A DNA stretch of 16,723 bases from Scleroderma bovista (taxonomy: Eukaryota; Basidiomycota; Agaricomycetes; Boletales; Sclerodermataceae), in contig JAYMGJ010000088.1 in NCBI GenBank assembly GCA_037178675.1, forward strand, positions 1 through 16,723, in the 5' to 3' direction. Below, piece after piece: positions 1-6,574 of the stretch (positions are counted from its first letter, which is position 1; the number at the start of each line of letters is the position of its first letter). Made by a program: the position numbers and the translations under genes. Below the pieces are notes generated by a model. That model had not been told where the DNA came from and made no database searches. It saw only the letters and a list, made by a program, of their open reading frames with translations.

Positions 1-64
1 CAGCTAAGTACATCTATTGGATTACTTTACTATACCTTTCTTTCCATCACACCACTTTGTTTAT

Positions 65-195
65 GGGGGAGTGTTGGAGTTATAAACAGGTTGTTGTGGT
101 ATATTTACCTACTTACATAAGCATGCATCGCACTAGAGTAGAGTTCTATTACCATAGTCCCTCAGTAGCTTGCCAGACTACTGAGGTTACCTACA
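65..195 (+). repeat. Possible Ty1/copia 3' end: polypurine tract and LTR
   Basis: A purine run GGGGGAG (65-71) is followed directly by TGTTGGAG, the usual junction between a copia polypurine tract and the start of its 3' LTR. The intact element in this window has the same arrangement at 11471-11480. A plausible LTR end is ACCTACA at 195, giving a TG...CA unit of about 124 bp with imperfect terminal inverted repeats (TGTTGG against TGTAGG read on the other strand). The rest of the element would lie left of the window, so no target-site duplication can be tested. The right boundary is uncertain, and a longer LTR running into the Plavaka remnant is possible. Confidence 0.35.
160..186. repeat. 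Perfect 9-bp inverted repeat (stem-loop)
   Basis: CCTCAGTAG (160-168) and CTACTGAGG (178-186) are perfect reverse complements separated by 9 nt. The hairpin lies inside the possible copia LTR, where structured RNA would fall near its 3' part. Function is unknown. Confidence 0.6.
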
Positions 196-268
196 GCTCT
201 CCTTCTCCCTTCTTTCAGGCTAGACCTTCCCTGTGCAGACCACCACCTTTCTATATGAGGGTGGGGCT

Positions 269-535
269 GTGAAGAGGGAAACGGTTGAGCTATGGCGAAG
301 GGATCCAGTTGAATGTGTTGAAGAGCTGATTGGGAATCCTGCCTTCTGAGACATGATGGCGTATGACCCAGAGTGTGCATATGCTGATCCAAAGGGCAAG
401 AACTGGATCTATGATGAGATGTGGACTGATGAGTGGTGGTGGGAAACCCAAGTAAGTACTCACTGCCAATTGGGAAGGATGTGACCAAGCTGACTGTGCA
501 CTCAGCATCATCGTCCATGGTGCAAGCAAAGGTGC
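269..535 (+). pseudogene. Plavaka-type (KDZ superfamily) transposase fragment, broken
   Basis: The + strand frame beginning near 269 reads VELWRRDPVECVEELIGNPAF, then a TGA at 347-349, then continues in the same frame through DMMAYDPECAYADP to IYDEMWTDEWWWETQ. This block, with 'RDP.E.I.ELIGNPAF', 'YDEMWT' and 'WWW', is characteristic as I know it of Plavaka transposases common in Agaricomycetes. After the WWWETQ stretch the similarity moves to another frame (LPIGKDVTKLTVHSASS from about 463), so there is also a frameshift around 445-455. The family normally runs to about a thousand residues, and only about 90 are visible here. It is a dead fragment with no sign of terminal inverted repeats. 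The stop sits where arginine is common in the family (CGA to TGA would suffice). Confidence 0.7.
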
Positions 536-593
536 CTAGGCAGGTTTGTCGATTGCTCTGGCTGCACGAATTCCATCCTTACCACTCCTTCAG

Positions 594-1637
594 TAGTTAC
601 TGGCGCTTCCGATGGCATTGGCAAAGACTGCAGTTGGCGTCTGCGGGGTTCAACGTCTTTGTCTTTCTTATTGCCCGTAACCAAGCCATACTATCCAATT
701 AATGTCGCAGATGAGATAGGTACGAGTGTTCCAGATGCCATCTCACATTAGACATATCTTTCATATTTCATCCACCCGTGTCAAGCCAAGCGGACCGCTG
801 GAAAGGTCGAAAGCAAAATATACCTCATCGATTTCGCGAAGAATGACCCTGACACTTTCTGAGGGCTCAAGACCCTCCTCCGCAGCTTGGACATTGGAGC
901 ATTTGGTAACATTGCTCTGAATGGAATACTTCCACCAGTGTTCACCTGACTCATTCGTAGTCAACAATGTAGGCAAGTCCCATGCGATGCCGACATACTT
1001 TGTGGACACCACTAAACAAGAGAGAACGAGGACATCGTGACTATTAACGTGGATGCCATGGTCCGCATAACCCACGCGGTTCAACGGTGAGTTGTATTTC
1101 TCCTGTCCACGCAACGGGCTCACGAAGCTGGGATTTCTTGTTCGCCGTCTAGGAATTCCGGGCTGATCCTCAACCTTGGAGCAGGTTCCCTCGCCGATGC
1201 TTGCGACATACTCGAGCATCAAAGTAGTCGTCACCACGTTCACCAGTGTACTTGTAGAAGAAGTCAAGGCATAGAACATGACTATTCAGCATCTCAACAC
1301 CTTGTAGCGTGCTCTTATATTGGTCAATGCCTTGCAGCAGGTACTCGCTCTCCCCACCAGGTGTCAAATATGTCCAAGATCACCAAATTGTCGGCTATGG
1401 TTCCTATCCCGTCTGCATACATTCGTGCATCATTGGGTAAGATTGGGCTGGCTTGCGGAGTCGCGCTGACAGACCGTCGGAACACCCTCACCGCGTTTTG
1501 GTGTCACGCGTTATTCGACTACATGCATCCGTGTGATTGGATGGAAGGTGTTGTTCATTTCGTACACCCACCGATTACACAACGACATCCGTTGTCGGGT
1601 GCTTAGGAAATGCGAGAGGGAAGCCAAGAAGCAGTAG
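594..1637 (+). pseudogene. IFA38: Very-long-chain 3-ketoacyl-CoA reductase pseudogene (SDR family, microsomal fatty-acid elongation)
   Basis: The intact enzyme reduces 3-ketoacyl-CoA with NADPH in ER very-long-chain fatty-acid elongation. Landmarks appear in order but in different frames: the cofactor motif VTGASDGIGK (596-625); LQLASAGFNVF and IARN (~630-690); NDPDTF...LKTLLRSLDIG (~845-900); the NNVGKSHAMP motif (~964-993); INVDAMVRITHAV (~1040-1080); a GTGAGT donor-like site; GLILNLGAGS (~1160-1190); PSPMLATYSSIK with the catalytic YxxxK (~1190-1225); HLNTL (~1288-1303); VSNMSKITKL then IGLACGVALTDR (1358-1475); and HRLHNDIRCRVLRK ending AKKQ and TAG (1635-1637), compatible with a dilysine ER-retention tail. 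Frame changes, a TGA near 1038 and a TAG near 1275 show it is dead. The N-terminal membrane segment before 594 was not found. Conserved order over the whole domain makes the family call strong. Confidence 0.85.
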
Positions 1638-1650
1638 ATAAGCGTTCTTT

Positions 1651-1975
1651 TCATTCGGACGACCTGATGCGCTCCTTGACACGTTTCGCCCATTCAGTGA
1701 TAGCTTTTCCTTGTTCTGTGCGGTGTGATGTAGTGGGTGTATGTACTCACGGAAAATACATAGCGAACTAGTCCTGGATACGCTACTAGCATCTGGAATA
1801 CAAAACTTGCTTTTCCTATCGAGGTTTGCGCTCACGCACGGAAGGAATGGTCGAGGTCAGGTGCGTCATAGATAAGTGGATATGAGCCCTGAGGTCATGA
1901 TGAATCCGTGCCAGGTATCCGCCAAGGCCCGGGTAGCTGTCGAGCAGTAAAGTTTAGCGTCATAGCATCCCCCAT
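1651..1975 (-). pseudogene. Small unrecognised gene, ~80 codons in three exons, with an in-frame TGA
   Basis: A consistent minus-strand model exists: exon 1975-1840 (ATG at 1975-1973), intron 1839-1793 (GTGCGT...CCAG, 47 nt), exon 1792-1751, intron 1750-1716 (GTGAGT...CACAG, 35 nt), exon 1715-1651 ending in TGA. The exons of 136, 42 and 65 nt total 243 nt in one frame. The product starts MGDAMTLNFTARQLPGPW, contains GSYPLIYDAPDLDHSF and ends QQGKAITEWAKRVKERIRSSE minus its last residues. A TGA at 1897-1895 (codon 27) interrupts it; CGA is a possible source. I do not recognise the family. It converges on the reductase pseudogene, with only 13 bp between the two stop codons. The 35-nt intron is unusually short, so the exon model could be wrong in detail. 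Confidence 0.4.
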
Positions 1976-2104
1976 TTCTAACCGACCATACGTTCTGTGT
2001 GTGCATGCCTACAGAATGGAAGCAGGGCAGAGGTGGTCGAGCGTTCATTGCAGCGAGGCGTTGCAAAGAGGGTCCTGGTCGTTATTGGTACGCTACTGGG
2101 TAGT

Positions 2105-2240
2105 TTGCATGGTCACTACTCGAGATGGTGTCATGCGGCGTGCTTTGGGCTCGTGGAGGGAGGTGATGTCCCTGAGGAATGGAGGAGTTGGGTGTGTGGC
2201 GGAGAAATCATCCCAGACGAGGAGCAAGAGCGCGCAGTCA
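2105..2240 (+). pseudogene. PHD-finger-like fragment (weak)
   Basis: One + strand frame reads SRWCHAACFGL, then DVPEEWRSWVCGG. This resembles the second half of a PHD zinc finger (W.H..C.G, spacer, P..W...C). The Cys pair expected just upstream is absent: the residues there are HGHY where Cys-x2-Cys would be needed. No first Cys pair is visible in the same frame. If real it is decayed; it could also be chance in this GC-rich stretch. No partner domain was recognised. Confidence 0.25.
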
Positions 2241-3148
2241 TGATGCAGAGAAAGAGGCTCGGAGCAACGAGGGTGCGCAACACTGGCACCAGCTCTGCAA
2301 CGGGAGGGATGGGCACCAATGCGGAGGTTTCGAGCCAAAGGCAAGGGCAAAGAAAAGGCAGAGGGAGGAGAGGAGGGTGCACAGGTGAATGGGGTGAATG
2401 GGGTCGAGCAGGATGCGGAGGCTGGGAAGGCAAGATGGGCACGGTGTGGGTGCTGGCCGAATGCGGTTGTGAGGCTGGTGATATGTCGGGGTGCACGAAG
2501 GCGGAAGAAAAAGGGCGAGGTGGCGATCGGGAAAGGTAAGCGACATCGGAGAGTCGACGACTGCGACGGAGGATATCGACGAACCGCCACCTTCTTCAGC
2601 GGACGAGTTGGATTCACAAAGTTCTCACCTTCACTTTCCCCGCTTCGGGTGCGGGGGCGGACATGGATTCGAATACAGACGAAACGACATTGTCATTCGC
2701 AGAGTCTCGCACTGCGCGATTTACACGCTGACGAAGACATCGTGCTGGGGTGGGAATGAGACGATGGACATGTTACCTGCGTTGATGGAGAGCCAGGGAT
2801 GTTTAAGTGCGTCTCTCGTGTTAGTCAAGTAGTTTTGATGGCTCACCACTGAACGCGTCCCATCGTCCCGATCTCAACCAGTCGTGCTGGTCCAGTTGGC
2901 AGGCGACTCGGAGGCCGATGCTAGGAGAATGCAGGTGAGCATGACGAACAAAAGAGGGGCACATGAAATCTTGCAGGACGAAGGACACTGGACAGTTGGA
3001 ATTTGGTCGGGGCTGAGCCTGTGAACTCTGCTCCACACGGACTCTTCCGACCAGACCGTGGATGCCTCAAGGCGTTCGGTTCGCTCTCCCTTTGCCCTCT
3101 CCTACTTGTAAGACCAAACCATCCTCTCAACGTATAACTTCACCGGCG
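2241..3148. other. No recognisable gene; G-rich stretch, then probable 5' flank of the NLR gene
   Basis: 2241-2560 is strongly purine-rich on the + strand (runs such as GGGAGGAGAGGAGGG), so Pro/Ser-rich open frames arise on the minus strand without any conserved motif. 2560-2830 keeps an open frame with an acidic, Ser-rich composition (EDIDEPPPSSADELDS), but no domain was recognised. 2830-3148 would contain the promoter and 5' UTR of the NLR gene; no clear TATA box or other element was seen. Confidence 0.5.
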
Positions 3149-3199
3149 ATGCCAAAGAAGAACCGCAAGACTGCAGACAGCCAATCCAGCCAACGCAGG

Positions 3200-3247
3200 G
3201 TATGCAAATCCCACACCACACGAGGGGGGACTCTGATGTCGTTCCAG
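3200..3247 (+). other. NLR intron 1 (48 nt)
   Basis: Donor GTATGC, branch-like CTGAT and acceptor TTCCAG; phase 0. Removing it joins ...SSQRR to HSPYPTP... and matches the size of the other introns in the gene. Because 48 is a multiple of three, the frame stays open even if it is retained. Confidence 0.55.
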
Positions 3248-3418
3248 CATTCTCCTTACCCGACTCCCTCTGCCTCTGGGGGGTCGAGTGTCTTGACTGG
3301 GACTCAGCGCAGGCGACAGCAGGAGACTGAGGGACCACCACGTCCTTCCGAGCCATTTGTCGCTAACTCTGCCGCTTCAGTAGGGCAAGAAGGGTCATCT
3401 GCTGTATTCGAAGAGGCA

Positions 3419-3421
3419 TGA
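3419..3421 (+). other. In-frame TGA in the NLR N-terminal coding region
   Basis: The same frame is open on both sides: ...SSAVFEEA before it, and IRELDLKSFHAVNHIQSM with DLEDARAVVLAS after it. No convincing splice pair removes it, because no CAG or TAG acceptor lies at the right distance. It is therefore either a real nonsense change (CGA to TGA is possible) or evidence that translation starts at ATG 3485, which has a G at +4. Confidence 0.55.
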
Positions 3422-3580
3422 TGTTATCTACGCATCCGCGAGCTGGATCTGAAGAGTTTCCATGCGGTGAACCACATCCAGTCCATGGCGATTGACCTTG
3501 AAGACGCTAGGGCCGTTGTACTTGCTTCCACTAGTCCTGGAGAAACCACAGCGGAAGGACGTGCTGCTGCTACCCACGAG

Positions 3581-3629
3581 GTCCGTGCACATGCAGCCAT
3601 GTATTTCTGACGCTTATCGATCCCACCAG
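3581..3629 (+). other. NLR intron 2 (49 nt)
   Basis: Donor GTCCGT, branch CTGAC and acceptor CCACCAG; phase 0. It shifts the frame from the one encoding DLEDARAVVLAS...AATHE to the one encoding VPGNIQPVPTVLDN, and both flanking exons read as coding. Confidence 0.55.
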
Positions 3630-3800
3630 GTGCCAGGAAATATCCAACCTGTTCCGACAGTACTCGACAACACACAGGATGCACATATGGACCCCATTCC
3701 TGGCCCAGTGGAGATTGCTGTTAATGCGCACGGTCTCGTAGACACTGGATATCGCCAAACCCTTAGCACTTTCAGTACAGTCATCAATGGCATTATTGGA

Positions 3801-3851
3801 GTTTGTCATTTCAATGGCAGATGGTCAAGCTTGACTGATAATCTCGCATAG
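3801..3851 (+). other. NLR intron 3 (51 nt)
   Basis: Donor GTTTGT, branch-like CTGAT and acceptor CATAG; phase 0. Splicing joins STVINGIIG to IHPHAQMALSAL, a helix pattern (VI..I..HP.A.MAL) recognised from agaric NLR N-termini. If retained, the acceptor TAG itself is an in-frame stop. Confidence 0.65.
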
Positions 3852-3902
3852 ATCCATCCACACGCTCAAATGGCCTTGAGCGCGTTGAACAGGGCCTCCA
3901 AG

Positions 3903-3951
3903 GTGTGCATCGATCACCTCCGATACCCTTGATTAACGGAAATCTGGATAG
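3903..3951 (+). other. NLR intron 4 (49 nt)
   Basis: Donor GTGTGC, branch-like TTAAC and acceptor GGATAG; phase 0. Splicing joins NRASK to LMLSQASVDASI, giving a continuous helix typical of the family. It defines 3952 as an exon start rather than a translation start. Confidence 0.65.
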
Positions 3952-5853
3952 TTGATGCTGTCGCAAGCGAGTGTCGACGCATCTATCGGAGATCTTGTCA
4001 CTGGAATCGAACGAACATATAGGCTCATTCTGGAAAACAGCTCTTCATTGAAGATCAATGCGACGAAGGACGTCCTAGTGGAGATCACCCAAGTCGTACA
4101 GGAATGCGCGCAGTTCGTCACAAAGTACTCGGAAACCAGAACTTTTTGTACGCCATCTATTCCTGTAGTCTTCATGGGATTCATCTTTTCCACAGGGTCG
4201 TCGCTCGGGAAGAGTGTTCCCTTGGAGACAACGACCAGGGTCGCCAACTACAACCGGAAGTTAGAGAAGCTGGTCCTCGAGCTTCGAGATCAACCAATTT
4301 CAGACATCCAATATGGCATTCAACAGATCTACGAAGATTTTAGCTCGAACTGCTTGACCTGTGCGGACAGAGTCGGACTCAACGAGGCAAAGAAATGCCT
4401 CGATGGCACGAGAATCGAGATCTTGAATGAAATTGTTGACTGGATCAACAACACAGACGCCGCTACACCGCGCATCTTCTGGCTCTACGGGCAGGCTGGA
4501 AAGGGGAAATCGGCCATAGCACACACGATTGCTCGGCACGCCCAGAATCTTGGCGTGCTTGGGTCGTGCTTCTGTTTCAGTCGCGTTAGACACCACGAAC
4601 AACTCCATACGAAGCTCTTCCCGACCATCGCGCGTGACTTGGCTCATCGCGACCTCCGTTTGCGACCGCTTCTGGTTGAGGTGACGGCCAAAAACCATTC
4701 ATTGAGGGACACGACAGACGTCGCAGCACAGTGGAACAAACTCATTCTCGAACCCCTTTCCCAACTGAAAGAATCCCCCACTGGACATGTCGTAGTGGTC
4801 ATTGATGCTTTGGATGAGAGTGGTGCGGAGAGCACGAGGGCGACTGTTCTTGGGGTCCTTGCTGCATATGGTGCGAAACTTCCAGCAAACATCCGGATTC
4901 TCCTGACTTCTCGCCCACTCGTGGACATTGGGGAGGCATTAACCACCAGTCCGCATATCTATGCCAGATCGCTCGATGCCATTGATACGGAGTTGACCAT
5001 GCGCGACATTCACCTCTATGTTTCTACCCGTCTGAAGACTCTCCGTGTCACGTTCACCAGTGAAAATTTCCAACAGCTCGCTGCTAAATCAGGTGGTGTC
5101 TTCGAATGGGCACGTCTGGCATGCGACTTCATGTCCCCCCGAATCGGGGTGATCCCGAAGGACCGTTTTCATCAAATCATGTCTCATGCTCCTGGCGACG
5201 GAAGGACTCTTCTCGACGAAATGTATACCACATTTTTGAAGGATCTTTTCCGAGGGTCCGATGATCGCCGGGACTTTCGTTCGGTCATGCGGCAGATCCT
5301 GTGGTTGAAGGAGCCACTCCCTATCAGTGCATTGGACTTTATGCGTGACAGGTTCCCTCAGGAGGATGACCGCTATCCTGTAGGGTTCATCCTCAACTTC
5401 ATGGCATCACTGCTTGCTGGTGTCAATGAACTATCTACTCCTGTCCACCCCCTTCATGCTTCTTTCTATGATTTTTTGCTTGATGAACAGCGAAGTGGAG
5501 AGTTCTTTATTCAGCAGGATGGTGCACATCGTAATCTTGCTGTTGCCTCGCTTTCTGTCATGCAAGCTGGCCTTCATTTCAACATCTGCAAACTGGAAAC
5601 ATCATACATCTCAAACTTGGAGGTGGTAGACTTGGAAAAAAGGGTTGAAGAAAACATTCCACCACATCTGTTGTATTCATGTCAATTCTGGGCAACCCAC
5701 CTTCAAGGTACAGAATTTGATCCAGACCTGGCACAATTGGTGAGGGGGCTTGTCACTGGAGAACAGATGCTATTTTGGTTGGAGGCTCTTGGTGTATCGA
5801 AGTTGATTGGGGAGGCCTGTGGTGCACTGATCTCTGCTGAGGGATGGCTGCAG
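3952..5853 (+). CDS. NLR exons 5-6: N-terminal helical region and NACHT NTPase domain
   Basis: This is the longest NLR coding block and excludes the 48-nt intron at 4148-4195. The N-terminal helices include DVLVEITQVVQECAQFV and KYSETRTF, a signature I know from agaric NLRs and possibly related to the MLKL-like helical domain. The NACHT core has Walker A GQAGKGKS (4489-4512) for phosphate binding and Walker B VVVVIDALDE (4789-4818) with the Mg-coordinating acid, followed by a sensor-like RILLTSRP. SGGVFEWARLA and HPLHASFYDFLLD mark the winged-helix region. STAND NTPases use ATP-driven oligomerisation to signal. The exon ends at Q, exactly on a codon boundary, at the GTAAGT donor. Without splicing, translation runs on into the 5' LTR and stops at 5938-5940, yielding a NACHT protein with no WD40 sensor. 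CpG is abundant up to ~5400 and then scarce. Confidence 0.9.
4148..4195 (+). other. NLR intron 5 (48 nt)
   Basis: Donor GTACGC and acceptor TTTTCCACAG; phase 1. Removing it rebuilds a Trp codon across the junction and gives ...YSETRTFW then SSLGKSV, in line with the family's conserved 'YSET..FW..LGK' block. Retention would insert 16 residues without a stop, so it can be overlooked as coding sequence. Confidence 0.65.
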
Positions 5854-5898
5854 GTAAGTTTGTTCATGCCTGACATAGGATGTCATCCCACTAACATT

Positions 5899-5903
5899 GA
5901 ATT
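5899..5903. repeat. Target-site duplication GAATT, left copy
   Basis: GAATT lies immediately before the 5' LTR TGTTGAA and is identical to 11754-11758 immediately after the 3' LTR. Five base pairs is the usual copia duplication length. Confidence 0.95.
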
Positions 5904-6011
5904 TGTTGAAGTCGCACGTGCACCTGGCGTAAACCATTGACGAAGTGCGCACAAGACTGCGACCCATATTAGTGTAGACTTAGTAATAGTCCTCTTTAGA
6001 GTAGATGTTAC

Positions 6012-6045
6012 ATGTCACATGTCACATGTCACAGTCACATGTCAC
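6012..6045 (+). repeat. ATGTCAC heptamer cluster in the LTR U3
   Basis: Three head-to-tail ATGTCAC units (6012-6032), one AGTCAC (6033-6038), then a fourth ATGTCAC (6039-6045). The 3' LTR has only one full unit at the matching place. The cluster sits 12-45 bp upstream of the TATA box, a position suited to an activator-binding site; that role is inference. Confidence 0.7.
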
Positions 6046-6056
6046 ACTATTTGTTG

Positions 6057-6064
6057 TATATAAA
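6057..6064 (+). promoter_or_regulatory. TATA box of the 5' LTR
   Basis: TATATAAA near the middle of the LTR, with a second TATA-like stretch (TATATAATATAA) about 23 bp further on. It is the likely start of the element's genomic and gag-pol RNA. Confidence 0.65.
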
Positions 6065-6191
6065 CAGTGGACATCGCTTATATAATATAACAGCTCTTGA
6101 CCAGCTACTGCTACCATCTCAGGTTGTGCACTCCACCCAACAGGTGAGTTGGAGTAGCAGTTCCTCTACGTACATAGGTATTGCTTCAACA

Positions 6192-6216
6192 GGTTATGAG
6201 CCCTGTGAGCGCACTG
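6192..6216 (+). other. Primer binding site, initiator tRNA-Met anticodon-stem type
   Basis: Immediately after the 5' LTR the sequence GGTTATGAGCCCTG is the reverse complement of the anticodon stem-loop of fungal initiator tRNA-Met (CAGGGCTCATAACC, as I know it from yeast), and not of a tRNA 3' CCA end. Drosophila copia and yeast Ty5 are known to prime from such a half-tRNA. Cleavage would fall near tRNA position 39-40. Confidence 0.8.
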
Positions 6217-6574
6217 TGTGCAGCAATGCACCAGGCAGTGCTCCAGCTCCCTGAGCGTCACTTTAATTAGCTTGACGCTGTGGACAACAGTGAGCTCCTA
6301 GCTGAGCCCCTGCACAGCCACAAGGCGAAGTCGGTCGACGACTTGCGCCAGACAGTGAGCTCCTAGTTGAGCACCTGCATTGCCACAGGCGAAGCTCGTT
6401 GATGACTTGCGCCAACCATGGCGAACATCGTTGACGACTTGCGCTGGCATGACCTAGTCATGAGTTAGCTGTTGACAGAAGTGCTTTCACTAGCACTCAG
6501 GTGTTTCTTCTTTTCTTGCTTGTCCGTTGTCGCATTCACTTGCTGACTCCGTTGACTCCCAACAGAACATCACC
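6217..6574 (+). other. Copia untranslated leader, possibly part of an intron
   Basis: No coding signal is seen before gag. Two near-copies of a GACAGTGAGCTCCTAG...TTGAGC/CTGAGC...TGCACAGCC/CATTGCC module and several GACGACTTGCGCC/TTGATGACTTGCGCC repeats (6270-6450) suggest local duplication, perhaps packaging or dimerisation structure. At its 3' end CTGAC (branch-like) and CCCAACAG (acceptor-like, ending 6565) lie just before the gag ATG. Confidence 0.45.

Larger units (their letters stand above)
5904..6191 (+). repeat. 5' LTR of the copia element (288 bp)
   Basis: It runs from TGTTGAAGTC to GCTTCAACA with 7-bp perfect terminal inverted repeats. It is 14 bp longer than the 3' LTR because of two extra ATGTCAC units. 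It carries a TATA box (6057-6064) and a strong splice donor CAG|GTGAGT at 6143/6144. Its first 35 bases supply the last codons and stop of the unspliced NACHT frame. Confidence 0.95.

Noticed and set aside
2093..2617. Overlapping Pro/Ser-rich minus-strand open frames
   Set aside because: They arise from the purine-rich + strand. No motif, intron model or conserved domain supports them.
3419..3421. An intron covering the TGA in the NLR N-terminal region
   Set aside because: Donor-like GTAGGG (3380) and GTATTC exist upstream, but the only downstream acceptors are GAG or AAG with no branch site, so no credible splice pair was found.
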